Assembly (NCBI RefSeq): GCF_013035425.1
Contig: NZ_WQHX01000002.1
Location: 651,402-715,401, forward strand
Direction of reading: 5' to 3'
Source of the DNA: Ruegeria arenilitoris
GTDB taxonomy: Bacteria > Pseudomonadota > Alphaproteobacteria > Rhodobacterales > Rhodobacteraceae
Length of the DNA stretch: 64,000 nt
Shown: piece after piece, positions 45,692 to 54,492 of the stretch
How positions within the stretch are numbered: the stretch's first letter is position 1
Layout: the number at the start of each line of letters is the position of its first letter
Translations under genes and position numbers: made by a program
Notes under the pieces: model-generated
What the model saw: the letters and a program-made list of their open reading frames with translations, nothing else
What the model was told of the DNA's origin: nothing
Database searches by the model: none

Positions 45692-46105
45692 TTAGAACTT
45701 TTTGTATGCCTTTCTGAGCATGACCAAAGGGTGTCGGTCGGACATTTGGAACTTTAGCAGAAGCTCGCGCGCAATCATGTCACGGTCCTGTTGGTTGTCC
45801 GGCAGTTCGATGCTGTCCGGTATCCGAACCCATCCGTTAATGTTTCGGTCAAAGACGGCAGGTTTACCCTCTTCGTAGCCCATGTGAATGTCTTCGAGCC
45901 AATTCAGGTCATCCCAACCCATGAACTCCATATAGCTCTTCAGGAAAGGTGTGATCCGGCTGTAGTCCGGCACAAGATTCACGTCATATCGATAGCCAAT
46001 GTGCTGACCTATTTCCTTCTCACGCTCAGATTCCAAGCCTTGTGCATCATTGATGAACTGGTCGACGTCTTTTATTTCAGACCCGCGGTACTGTGTTCCG
46101 GCCAT
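45692..46105 (-). CDS. Protein of unknown family (137 residues)
   Basis: A soluble 137-residue protein with no cysteine and no signal or membrane segment. It is acidic, with clusters of D/E and W (YMEFMGWDDLNWLEDIHMGYEEG). Start ATG 46105 has AAGGAGACC upstream. It sits 13 bases after the glutamate-synthase-like gene and 3 before the nitrilase-family gene. I do not recognise the family. Its constant companionship with a glutamate-synthase-like subunit would make a structural or regulatory subunit plausible; that is a guess. Confidence 0.7.
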   Translation of the reverse strand: MAGTQYRGSEIKDVDQFINDAQGLESEREKEIGQHIGYRYDVNLVPDYSRITPFLKSYMEFMGWDDLNWLEDIHMGYEEGKPAVFDRNINGWVRIPDSIELPDNQQDRDMIARELLLKFQMSDRHPLVMLRKAYKKF

Positions 46106-46118
46106 AACTCAGGTCTCC

Positions 46119-47483
46119 TTACAGATGGTGGTAATCTTCAACGCCGACAGTGTGGCTTGTGCCAGCCAACGGAACTCCCGCCATTGCTGACGCTTCCATT
46201 GTCAGCGCGGCCAGATCTTCCGGCTCCAACGAATGCAGATGCGTCTTACCGCAGGCACGAGCAAACAACTGAGCCTCGATAGTCAGCGTATGGAGGAAGT
46301 TGTAGACGCGCTCTGCCGCTTCGTCGGGATCAAGACGCTGGCGCAAAATAGGGTCTTGGGTCGCCACGCCAACCGGGCAACGGCCCGTATGACAGTGGTA
46401 GCAATAGCCCGGCTCCGCCCCTATCTCTTCGGGATAGTTGGCCTCCGGGATGTCTTTGTTGCAGTTAAGCGCCATCATAGCAGAATGTCCGATGGCGATC
46501 GCGTCGGCACCAAGCGCAATTGCCTTTGCTACATCAGCGCCATTTCGAATACCACCGGCGTAAATCAATGTGATGTCGCCCCGCTTTCCTAGGTCGTCTA
46601 TCGCCTTGCGTGCTTGGCGGATAGCCGCCATCCCGGGAACGCCAGTATCTTCTGTTGCAAGGTGCGGACCTGCGCCCGTGCCACCTTCCATGCCGTCGAT
46701 ATAAATCGAGTCCGGATCACATTTCACGGCCATGCGCACATCATCGTACACTCGGGCAGCTCCGAGTTTCAGTTGGATCGGGATTTGCCAATCTGTTGCT
46801 TCTCGGATCTCCTGAATTTTCAGCGCCAAATCGTCGGGACCCAGCCAATCGGGGTGGCGAGCTGGTGACCGCTGGTCAATACCAGCTGGCAAAGAGCGCA
46901 TCTCGGCAACCTGGTCGGTCACCTTCTGGCCCATTAGGTGGCCCCCAAGACCGACTTTACAGCCCTGTCCGATGAAGAACTCGCAGCCATCTGCAAGTAC
47001 CAAATGATGGGGATTAAACCCGTAGCGCGACTGAATACACTGGTAGAACCATTTTGAGGAATACCGACGTTCGTCGGGAATCATACCGCCTTCGCCAGAA
47101 CAGGTTGCTGTGCCCGCCATTGTGGCGCCTCGCGCCAGCGCAGTTTTCGCCTCATAGGACAACGCACCAAAGCTCATTCCTGTTATGTAGACGGGGATAT
47201 CCAATTCCAGCGGCCGCTTTGCGCGTGGACCTATTACTGTTTTGGTTTCACATTTCTCCCGGTAACCTTCGATAACAAAACGCGTCAAAGTCCCGGGCAG
47301 AAAAGTCAGATCATCCCAGTGAGGTATTTTTTTAAACAGCGAGAAACCCCGCATTCTATACCTGCCGAGTTCGGATTTGATGTGAATGTCATCCATGACC
47401 CGCGGCGGAAAAATAAAACTATCTCCGATACGGTTGACGTCACGGTCCAAAAGCTTCTTGGTTGGCGGGTTTCCATCTGCCAT
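46119..47483 (-). CDS. Glutamate-synthase-like FMN subunit (MgsC/GlxD-like)
   Basis: A 454-residue protein equivalent to the FMN/iron-sulfur central part of glutamate synthase. It has YITGMSFGALSYEAKTALA near residue 100, the KLGAARVYDDVRMA and DGMEGGTGAGP segments of the FMN barrel, and a cysteine cluster CYHCHTGRCPVGVATQDP for the 3Fe-4S centre. With the GXGXG and glutaminase-like genes upstream it forms a three-gene set equal to mgsABC (N-methylglutamate synthase) or glxBCD. These transfer the amino or methylamine group from a glutamyl donor to 2-oxoglutarate. The exact substrate here is open because the adjacent ligase is atypical. Confidence 0.82.
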   Translation of the reverse strand: MADGNPPTKKLLDRDVNRIGDSFIFPPRVMDDIHIKSELGRYRMRGFSLFKKIPHWDDLTFLPGTLTRFVIEGYREKCETKTVIGPRAKRPLELDIPVYITGMSFGALSYEAKTALARGATMAGTATCSGEGGMIPDERRYSSKWFYQCIQSRYGFNPHHLVLADGCEFFIGQGCKVGLGGHLMGQKVTDQVAEMRSLPAGIDQRSPARHPDWLGPDDLALKIQEIREATDWQIPIQLKLGAARVYDDVRMAVKCDPDSIYIDGMEGGTGAGPHLATEDTGVPGMAAIRQARKAIDDLGKRGDITLIYAGGIRNGADVAKAIALGADAIAIGHSAMMALNCNKDIPEANYPEEIGAEPGYCYHCHTGRCPVGVATQDPILRQRLDPDEAAERVYNFLHTLTIEAQLFARACGKTHLHSLEPEDLAALTMEASAMAGVPLAGTSHTVGVEDYHHL

Positions 47484-47536
47484 ATGTTTTTCCTTTCAAA
47501 GGGTTATCGGGCATCCCTGAATCTTAGGGCCGTCCC

Positions 47537-48406
47537 TCAGAGGATGAGCTTTTTCTCATTCGGTTCGAGATTGTCGTAGTTCCAGAGCTGTTTGCCCGCG
47601 ACAACTTTGGTGAAATGATCGACGCCGTTTTCTGGCATCAACCCGTATTGGGTCAGCTTTCTGGTCAACCACGCTTTATCCAAATCAGTCAGTTCAGCCT
47701 CAACCGCATCAACGCCCAAAGACTGAATATCTCCCCCGATATAGATCGTACCGTCGTACATCGAGTCACCAAGGTTCTTACCAGCATTACCGCAAACAAC
47801 CATGCGGCCACGCTGCATCATGAAACCCGAAAGCGCACCGGTGTCGCCGCCCACGATTATCGTCCCGCCCTTCATGTCGATGCCAGTCCGTGATCCAACG
47901 GAACCGCGACAAACAAGGTCACCTCCGCGGATGGCCGCCCCGAATGTGGATCCCGCGTTTTTCTCAACGATTACTGTGCCGGACATCATGTTCTCGCCAC
48001 AAGACCAACCTACACGCCCATTGATACGCACGTTCGGCCCGTCGATCAGACCAACGGCAAAGTACCCTGTTGAACCTTCAATAATCAGGTTGAGCTTGTT
48101 CAAAATGCCGACCCCAAGGCTATGCATGCCGCGAGGGTTTTTGACTACGATCGAGCCAAAGCCCTCCTCCATCAAAGAGCGAATATTCGCGTTGACCTCA
48201 GTCGCCGTCATCTCGTCGCAATCAAGTTCTGTACGCTTGTTGAAATCGACGTCCGGCGCCCAAGGATATGCGAAGCGTTCTGTCGCATCCGGATCAAATT
48301 CAATGTACATGGACCGCCCAGTAAGCTGATCCGTTGTCATGCCCAAAGCTTTGACCCGTTCTTCTTGGGTCATTCCCTTTAGGTCTGTATCGCTTACGCT
48401 TGCCAT
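47537..48406 (-). CDS. Glutamate-synthase GXGXG subunit (MgsB/GlxC-like)
   Basis: A 289-residue protein made mainly of the right-handed beta-helix seen in the C-terminal GXGXG domain of glutamate synthase: repeated glycine turns such as KGGTIIVGGDTGALSGFMMQRGRMVVCGNAG and YDGTIYIGGDIQSLG. It has no catalytic residues of its own and must act with the FMN and glutaminase subunits. ATG 48406 overlaps the end of the MgsA-like gene by 13 bases, with a strong AGGAGG before it. The subunit is present as one third of the split enzyme, as in mgsABC. Confidence 0.83.
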   Translation of the reverse strand: MASVSDTDLKGMTQEERVKALGMTTDQLTGRSMYIEFDPDATERFAYPWAPDVDFNKRTELDCDEMTATEVNANIRSLMEEGFGSIVVKNPRGMHSLGVGILNKLNLIIEGSTGYFAVGLIDGPNVRINGRVGWSCGENMMSGTVIVEKNAGSTFGAAIRGGDLVCRGSVGSRTGIDMKGGTIIVGGDTGALSGFMMQRGRMVVCGNAGKNLGDSMYDGTIYIGGDIQSLGVDAVEAELTDLDKAWLTRKLTQYGLMPENGVDHFTKVVAGKQLWNYDNLEPNEKKLIL

Positions 48407-49326
48407 ACGCGAACCTCCTCATCATAGGGATCGGTAGTGTCTATTTCATGAGGCAGGATCGCTCGGATCGCGACCTCTTCAGAAGCCATGGCGATCAGGT
48501 CATCGCTTTCGTAAAGAACCAACGGTTTGGCCGCCATGGTATCCTTGGCCATACCTAATTGATCCTTGGTGCAAACAAGGTAGGTAAAGACTCCATCGAT
48601 CTCATCAATCGAACGCCTGAGGCTTTCTTCAAGAGTGACACCGTTTGCAAGATTGTGTGCCGTGTAGACTGCCAGCAATTCGCTGTCACAGTTCGACATG
48701 AAACGATGACCTTTCCGTTCCATCTCGCGACGCATTATCCAATAATTCGTAATTTGCCCATTATGGACAACCGAGACGTCGTTGTATGGGAAGGCCCAAT
48801 AAGGATGCGCTGATTTGATATCTACGTCGGACTCCGTAGCCATCCTCGTGTGACCGATACCGTGCGTGCCCCGAAAGTCATCCAAGCCGTAAGCCTCGGC
48901 AACCACTGACGCATCGCCCAGGTCTTTGATCAACTCCAGACCATTTCCAAGCGAGAGTATCTCAACATCATCGATCTCTTCGATGTGCTCAGCCATCTCA
49001 CCAGTATTTCCATCATGCGTCAAAACATAGCGCAAGGCATAAGGACGAACTCGTTCCTTTTGCTTCACGTTCGCACCATGCTCTTCAAGGATGGCATCAA
49101 CCTTGGCCAACCGTTCTTCCAGAACGTCGTGAATGCCGCGTCCACGATCCATGTCCTCGGCTTCAGCTATCTTAACCCGCATGACATAGTCTTCCGCGTT
49201 CTCCCGATAGACCGCATAACCGGTTGAGTCTGGTCCCCGATGCTTCAGGGACTGAAGCATCGCTGTCATCTCACCGCCAACATTCGACGCTCCTTTGAGA
49301 TGAATTAATCCAACAATTCCGCACAT
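48394..49326 (-). CDS. Class II glutamine amidotransferase subunit (MgsA/GlxB-like)
   Basis: A 310-residue N-terminal-nucleophile amidotransferase. The cysteine is at position 2 (MCGIVGLIHLKG), so cleavage after Met 1 exposes it; GHTRMATESDVDIKSAHPYW and NGQITNYWIMR form the glutamine site. It resembles the class II domain of glutamate synthase or PurF, as a separate polypeptide. With the GXGXG and FMN genes it would form the donor subunit, releasing ammonia or a methylamine from a glutamyl amide. ATG 49326 follows an AGGAGG at a slightly long distance. Confidence 0.85.
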   Translation of the reverse strand: MCGIVGLIHLKGASNVGGEMTAMLQSLKHRGPDSTGYAVYRENAEDYVMRVKIAEAEDMDRGRGIHDVLEERLAKVDAILEEHGANVKQKERVRPYALRYVLTHDGNTGEMAEHIEEIDDVEILSLGNGLELIKDLGDASVVAEAYGLDDFRGTHGIGHTRMATESDVDIKSAHPYWAFPYNDVSVVHNGQITNYWIMRREMERKGHRFMSNCDSELLAVYTAHNLANGVTLEESLRRSIDEIDGVFTYLVCTKDQLGMAKDTMAAKPLVLYESDDLIAMASEEVAIRAILPHEIDTTDPYDEEVRVWQA

Positions 49327-49415
49327 TTGATCTGCGCTCCTCCTGCGAATTCTTCAATCTGGCGTAATTCGATCAAAGAGCGGCCGCGTTCAGCGATCCG
49401 CCCGTAAGCCTCCGT

Positions 49416-50891
49416 TTAAGGCAGGCACTCCATGTACATTTCGTTGTCCCACTCGGTTACGGTGGACATGAAGCGCGCAAACTCATCGCGTTTGTACTCT
49501 TCATAAAGGCGGTACATCTCGCCCGGCATGCCGCGCTTGACCACCTCGTTACCTGCCAGATGATCCAGAGCCTCGCCCAGAGACATCGGAAGCTTTTTGA
49601 CTTCCTTGCCTTCGGCCATCGCCTCGTAAATATTGCGCTCTTCAGGCTCACCCGGATCAAGGTTGTTATCCAGCCCGTCATCCATCGCCGCAAGCAATGT
49701 CGACCCCATAATGTATGGGTTTACCATCGAGTCGACCGACCGATACTCAAACCGTCCGGGTGCCGAAACGCGAAGCCCAGTCGTACGGTTCTGGAAACCC
49801 CAATCCGCAAATACTGGCGCCCAGAAACCTGTGTCCCACAATCGACGATAGGAATTTACTGTAGAACACCCAATAGCCGTAAGTGCCTGCAGATGAGTGA
49901 CGACACCCCCGATGGCTTTCAAACCCTCTTTGCCGGGCATCTGAGGGTCATCAGTGTCGGGCATGAATGTGTTCTCACCACCCTTCACATACATGTAGTT
50001 TTCCTTCATTCCCGGCAAATCTTCGGGGTCATTGCCGACGGGAACAAACTCATCCTCACCGCCTCTCCATAGGCTCATGTTGTGGTGGCAGCCGCTGGCA
50101 GAAACGCCCATGAAGGGCTTTGTCATAAAGCAAGCAAAGATGCCATTTTCTCGGGCCACCTGCGCGCAGATTTGGCGGTAGGTCGTCAAACGGTCAGCAT
50201 TGCGCAGCACGTCGTCAAACATCCAGTTTAATTCAAGCTGGCCTGGTGCATCCTCGTGATCGCCCTGGATCATATCCAGACCCATCTGGCGCGCGTAGCG
50301 GATCACCTGCATTGATACGGGCCGCAGGCTTTCGAACTGGTCGATGTGATAGCAATACGGTTTCGAAAACCCGTCGCGGGGCTTTCCGTCTTCGTCGAAC
50401 TTTAGCCACATCATCTCGGGCTCAGTACCAATCCGAAGCTTGGTTCCATGTTTTTTAGTGAATTCCTCGTGCAGCCGACGCAGGTTTCCCCGGCAATCGG
50501 AGGTAAGATATCCACCCGGATTTTCTTTTTCCTCCCGATTCCGGAACAAAGTGCAATAGAACCGCCCAATGGTAGGAGCCCAAGGCAGTTGCATAAACGT
50601 TTCAGGTTCAGGGATACCTACAAGTTCTGCTGCTTCCGGGCCGTATCCAAGATAGTTACCAGCGCGATCTGTGAAGAGGTTTACGGTCGCACCGTAGACA
50701 AGCTGAAATCCTTTTTTGGCAACCGTTTCCCAATGATCGGCCGGGATGCCCTTACCCATGATTTTTCCGGTGACCGAAACGAATTGAAGGTAAAGGTATT
50801 CAATGCCCTTTGCATTGATCATTTCCCTTACTTGCTTGATTTTTTCATCGCGACCTGGCGCTTCTACAAATCTTTCAAGATCGGTGGTCAC
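49416..50891 (-). CDS. Glutamine-synthetase-superfamily ligase, atypical (gamma-glutamyl-amide synthase candidate)
   Basis: A 491-residue GS-fold ligase with start GTG 50891 and an ideal AAGGAG. The active site appears complete: metal residues in GTEPEMMW (157, 159) and HEDAPGQLE (213, 220), the ATP-side histidines in SGCHHNMSL (269/270), NSYRRL (349-350), NRTTGLRV (369-374) and RFEYRSVDSMVNPY (380-384). Compared with what I recall for methylamine-specific GmaS (markers EDANGQFE and GNNRTH), it has EDAPGQLE and QNRTTGLRV, so it belongs to another branch, with an extra loop around residues 295-323. It sits beside an MgsABC-like set, so it may glutamylate a different amine. Confidence 0.82.
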   Translation of the reverse strand: MTTDLERFVEAPGRDEKIKQVREMINAKGIEYLYLQFVSVTGKIMGKGIPADHWETVAKKGFQLVYGATVNLFTDRAGNYLGYGPEAAELVGIPEPETFMQLPWAPTIGRFYCTLFRNREEKENPGGYLTSDCRGNLRRLHEEFTKKHGTKLRIGTEPEMMWLKFDEDGKPRDGFSKPYCYHIDQFESLRPVSMQVIRYARQMGLDMIQGDHEDAPGQLELNWMFDDVLRNADRLTTYRQICAQVARENGIFACFMTKPFMGVSASGCHHNMSLWRGGEDEFVPVGNDPEDLPGMKENYMYVKGGENTFMPDTDDPQMPGKEGLKAIGGVVTHLQALTAIGCSTVNSYRRLWDTGFWAPVFADWGFQNRTTGLRVSAPGRFEYRSVDSMVNPYIMGSTLLAAMDDGLDNNLDPGEPEERNIYEAMAEGKEVKKLPMSLGEALDHLAGNEVVKRGMPGEMYRLYEEYKRDEFARFMSTVTEWDNEMYMECLP

Positions 50892-50960
50892 TTTCTATCT
50901 CCTTGCTAGCTTGAGGCGAGCACTCTTCCGGCGCTCTTCAATGCGAACTTGGTTTTGTCG

Positions 50961-52304
50961 CTAACTCCACGGGTACGGGCTGTTGGATACAGGGTGCAGT
51001 TCACCTTTGGCGAAACGGTCAAAGCGGAACGGCTCGAGAAGATCTTGACGTTCTCCAAGCACTTCGTCTGCGATCAGGTGACCGACACCCAGCATCTTCC
51101 ATCCGTGATTGCTGTCGGCAATCACTGTCACGTTCTCACGAAAGTGGTCAAAAACAGGGAAACTATCAGCCGTGAAACAACCGATCCCACCCGACGCTTC
51201 TTTGTGGTACTTAGGCATCATACCTTCGTAGCGTGCCTGACAATGAGCCAGCGCACTGACCCACATATGCGCAAATTCGGGGCTTGAGACGAACTCAGGC
51301 GAAGATGGCCCGTAAGGGTCAATCTGTACTTCGTCGACAGGTGTCTCAACTTTGTAAGGGCTTGCACCACCTTGAATTCCACCAAAATGCCAGTCAGGCT
51401 TGTAGTAGATCCCCCACATCTCTTCGGTGATGATCGAACCATCGACGGTCGATTTTAGCGGAGCATCCGTATCGACGTGTATCACCGGCGCGAGGCTGCC
51501 GTCATCGGCTCGCCCAATGTCCGGATCGATGTTTAACACTCCTTCTTCAAGCTGCCAGAAACGCCACATGTCAACGTCTTCGTGCACATCGCCCTTCAGG
51601 TCTTTGACCGTGATCTTGCTTGGCAAATCAAGCATCGACCAAAAGTCGCGCACCCATGGACCCGCGCCAATGATGACATGCTCGCAGGAAATTTTTCCCT
51701 TGTTTGTTTCGACAAACCGGATCGCACCAGACCCATTCATGGCTTCGAAGCCCATTACCTCGACGCCGGTGATGATCCGGACGCCTAGCGCTTCGATCTT
51801 TTCGGCCAGTGCGTACATTGTCTTGGTTTGGTTTGAGAAGCCGCCACGTTTTTCGTGCAGTACAGATGTGATATTTTGGGCTTGCCAATCTCCGAAGTAC
51901 CCACGCATGTACGACGTGCAGGCGTTTTCTCCTTCGATGAAGACGCTTTCGTATCCAATTGCCTGTTGCTGTGCGTAAATGGACCCCACATCGTCACGCA
52001 TACTTTCAGAGGAAATCTGCATGTAGCCGACCGGATGATACGAAAGCCCCTTTGGGTCGCTTTCCCAAACATCCACCGAATGAGCCATAAGTTTACGCAT
52101 CGCCGGTTGGAAGTAGTTGTTGCGAACTACCCCACAGGCAATTCCAGATGCTCCTGCCGCGATCCCGCTTTTGTCCAAAACGACAATACGGCCTTCAACA
52201 TTCTCCCCTCGTTCTTGCAGCCTTTCCGCCAGTTTCCAGGCTGTGGAAACGCCGTGAATGCCTGCGCCGACGATCACGTAATCTGCGTGTTGAGGGAATG
52301 CCAT
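50961..52304 (-). CDS. FAD-dependent oxidoreductase, sarcosine-oxidase-beta-like (SoxB/MgdA-like)
   Basis: A 447-residue flavoenzyme of the DAO/SoxB family: VGAGIHGVSTAWKLAERL near residue 11, RYEGM...GGIGCFTADSFPVFD and DSNHGWKMLGVGH at the C-terminal flavin loop. The SoxB-like start and length fit the beta subunit of heterotetrameric sarcosine oxidase or of N-methylglutamate dehydrogenase, but no soxD, soxA or soxG partner is adjacent, so it may act alone. Start ATG 52304 has GAGGA five bases upstream; the open frame to 52352 is rejected. It is the first gene of the 15-gene block and divergent from the GntR regulator. Confidence 0.85.
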   Translation of the reverse strand: MAFPQHADYVIVGAGIHGVSTAWKLAERLQERGENVEGRIVVLDKSGIAAGASGIACGVVRNNYFQPAMRKLMAHSVDVWESDPKGLSYHPVGYMQISSESMRDDVGSIYAQQQAIGYESVFIEGENACTSYMRGYFGDWQAQNITSVLHEKRGGFSNQTKTMYALAEKIEALGVRIITGVEVMGFEAMNGSGAIRFVETNKGKISCEHVIIGAGPWVRDFWSMLDLPSKITVKDLKGDVHEDVDMWRFWQLEEGVLNIDPDIGRADDGSLAPVIHVDTDAPLKSTVDGSIITEEMWGIYYKPDWHFGGIQGGASPYKVETPVDEVQIDPYGPSSPEFVSSPEFAHMWVSALAHCQARYEGMMPKYHKEASGGIGCFTADSFPVFDHFRENVTVIADSNHGWKMLGVGHLIADEVLGERQDLLEPFRFDRFAKGELHPVSNSPYPWS

Positions 52305-52352
52305 AGGTGTCCTCGCCGTTTGGTGATGCGTAAAAGAAGAGCCACACTCCAA

Positions 52353-52427
52353 ACCAAAATCAACAACTTTTAATCCAATATTTGCATTTTGGTCTGTTAT
52401 CTGTAAATTTGGTTTACTTTTGGATTA
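52353..52427. promoter_or_regulatory. Control region of the TMAO/amine operon and gntR: two inverted-repeat pairs
   Basis: TAATCCAA (52371-52378) pairs with TTGGATTA (52420-52427), and ACCAAAAT (52353-52360) with ATTTTGGT (52386-52393). Both pairs are perfect palindromes over spacers of 41 and 25 bases in the 138-base gap between divergent genes. They are candidate binding sites for the FCD-type GntR regulator, whose own start lies 16 bases after the last repeat. Confidence 0.45.
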
Positions 52428-52442
52428 TTAAATGGATCAAAA

Positions 52443-53117
52443 ATGGGAAGAAAAAGTTTCGCCGACGTGGCTACTGAACTGCGGCGATCTATTGACGAGG
52501 GGGAATTTCAGCGATTCGAGCGCTTACCGCCTTCGCGATTATTGGCGGAACAGCTGGGTGTCGCACGAAACACTCTGCGCGACGCGCTTTACCAACTCGA
52601 AAAAGAAGGACTTTTGGAGACGCGCGCGGGTAGTGGGACTTACGTTACTGCCGTGAAGCAGGATGTCGTTCCTTCGGCTGTTGAAGAAGCAACTCCCTTG
52701 GAATTGATTGACGCACGCTTTGCACTTGAACCACACATATGTCGCCTCAGCGTTCTTCATGGAAGACGCGAGGATTTTGAGGCACTAGAGGCATTTTGTA
52801 AGCAAATGGAAGCTGCCCAGAACGATTCCATTCTCTTTGCCGAGGCAGACACAGCATTTCACCGCAGGTTGGCCGCATCAACTCGAAACAACCTGTTGAT
52901 ATGGTTGATCAGTCAGATCAACACAATACGATCATTGGATGAATGGACCCGAATGCGACACTTGACGCTCGAAGAACAGATTATCCAACAGTATAATGCC
53001 CAACATCGCGAAATCCTGAACGCTCTTCGTTCACGTGAACCTGAGAGAGCCGCAGTTAAAATGAAAGAGCATCTTGAAACTGCTCGTATGTCGCTGATGC
53101 GGGCTGCGGAGGCTTAG
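52443..53117 (+). CDS. GntR-family (FCD/FadR-type) transcriptional regulator
   Basis: A 224-residue regulator with an N-terminal winged helix (about residues 5-70; LPPSRLLAEQLGVARNTLRDALYQLEKEGLLETRAGSGTYV) and a helical FCD effector domain (about 90-215; the metal/effector histidines are in DTAFHRRLA and AQHREIL). It is divergent from the TMAO/amine operon with a 138-base gap and two palindromes between them, so it is probably its regulator, responding to an amine or acid. A small exported protein overlaps its stop by one base (TAGTG), so the two are co-translated. Confidence 0.87.
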   Translation: MGRKSFADVATELRRSIDEGEFQRFERLPPSRLLAEQLGVARNTLRDALYQLEKEGLLETRAGSGTYVTAVKQDVVPSAVEEATPLELIDARFALEPHICRLSVLHGRREDFEALEAFCKQMEAAQNDSILFAEADTAFHRRLAASTRNNLLIWLISQINTIRSLDEWTRMRHLTLEEQIIQQYNAQHREILNALRSREPERAAVKMKEHLETARMSLMRAAEA

Positions 53118-53566
53118 TGCCTACACCCAAGACATCACTTAGAGTTTCTGTCGCTGCCATCGCTGCGGCGATGCTGGCACCTGCGAGTTCATTATTGGCC
53201 GGAGAATGTGACGTGGTGGACTTTCTTGACCAATTTACGACTTCGGGAACATTCCCCGCTGGCGCGGAATGCTCAGCTTTTACAACGTCACTAGCTACAA
53301 CAGGAACATCTTGTTTCTGGAGCCACCCTTATCGGAGTACGCTGGCTCTGGACCACGCATCAGAGCTGTGGGCCACTTTGACGAAATGCAGAGTTGGCCG
53401 ACAGATGGGACAAGACGATCAGGTGAACCACCCAGACAGTTACAACCTGAAGGAATGGGTTCACGAAGAGGATGTTTATGCAGTTTCGGTCAAGGACAAA
53501 GGAGGGCAAAACCGAACATTTGTCTTCTTACGGGTTGAACCCGGCCAACAACCATCGAAAAACTGA
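53117..53566 (+). CDS. Exported small protein of unknown function
   Basis: A 149-residue protein with GTG start at 53117, one base overlapping the gntR stop. A signal peptide (residues 1-29, ending AGECD-) is followed by a mature part with four cysteines (GECDVVDF, AECSAF, TSCFWSHPY, LTKCRVG), which would suit two disulfides. The C-terminus has a beta-rich segment (KDKGGQNRTFVFLRVEPG). No family recognised. Because it is translationally coupled to the regulator, a periplasmic sensor or ligand-binding partner is possible; that is inference. Confidence 0.6.
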   Translation: MPTPKTSLRVSVAAIAAAMLAPASSLLAGECDVVDFLDQFTTSGTFPAGAECSAFTTSLATTGTSCFWSHPYRSTLALDHASELWATLTKCRVGRQMGQDDQVNHPDSYNLKEWVHEEDVYAVSVKDKGGQNRTFVFLRVEPGQQPSKN

Positions 53567-54289
53567 TCACTTCGCCTGCGCGGACGTTTGCATCCAATTA
53601 ATGTATAACCGCTCAGCCATATCGTTGAATTTAGAAAGATTTGCCGAAACATCTGCGCCTAGACGCTCTGTCGCATTGTCGCCCATTGCCGCGTCAAGTG
53701 CCAAGCGGTACTCTTTGATATCAGCCCAGTTGGCCACCGTGTCATCTTCCACTTCAATGTGAAATTGCGCTGAGTATGCACGTGTTCCCCATTTCATTGC
53801 CTGGACAGCACAATCTGGCGAAGTGGCAAGGCAACTTGCTCCTGAGGGCATCTGCTTAATTTCGGCAGAATGCCACTGAAGGCATGGGAAACGATCCGGC
53901 AGACCATCCAGTATCACGCCGGACGCTCCTTCTTCTGTTAACTGAACATCCAGAACACCTATCTCTGGCGTTTCAGACGGACCAACGCTTCCGCCCAAAG
54001 CTTCGGCCAACAATTGGTGCCCCAGACAAAGCCCAAGGAACGGCAGCCCCCTGACCTCCACCGCTTCGCGGATAAAGACCTTTTCGTCTTTCAGCCATGG
54101 ATAGGTGTCTTCTTGCCACACGTCCATTGGGCCGCCCATGACCCATAGCCCATCATAACCGTCAAGCGATGGAAGTGATTGACCCTCGTCCAACTCAACC
54201 GTGTCGTAACTATGGCCGTCTTCCTTTAAAAATGATCGGAAAATCCCCGGATGCTCAACGCTCGCGTGTTGCAATATTAGAAGTTTCAT
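53567..54289 (-). CDS. Class I glutamine amidotransferase-like protein
   Basis: A 240-residue protein with the class I amidotransferase (GATase1) core: WVMGGPMDVWQ in the oxyanion part, the nucleophile GLCLGHQLLAEALGG, and the His-Glu pair in AQFHIEVEDD. It is GuaA-like but stand-alone, so it can be a gamma-glutamyl hydrolase or an orphan amidotransferase. The frame opens at 54370, but MKLLILQHA at ATG 54289 is the family start. It is convergent with the exported protein next to gntR and could remove gamma-glutamyl groups in the neighbouring amine pathway, which is speculation. Confidence 0.8.
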   Translation of the reverse strand: MKLLILQHASVEHPGIFRSFLKEDGHSYDTVELDEGQSLPSLDGYDGLWVMGGPMDVWQEDTYPWLKDEKVFIREAVEVRGLPFLGLCLGHQLLAEALGGSVGPSETPEIGVLDVQLTEEGASGVILDGLPDRFPCLQWHSAEIKQMPSGASCLATSPDCAVQAMKWGTRAYSAQFHIEVEDDTVANWADIKEYRLALDAAMGDNATERLGADVSANLSKFNDMAERLYINWMQTSAQAK

Positions 54290-54492
54290 AACCTTGCCCT
54301 TTGAATTTCCACTCGACCTTAGTGCAATCTCATACGATTTCGATAGGCAGTAACGACAAAGATCGGTCAAGTTCCTTCAAAGTCGAACCCGGCACTAGAT
54401 GGTGGCTCGGCTTGCGCCGCAGTACACTTCGCACGCTTGGCTGGGTAAAATTAATGTTGCAAACCTTCGAAAATTACTAGCCAAGGAAAAGA

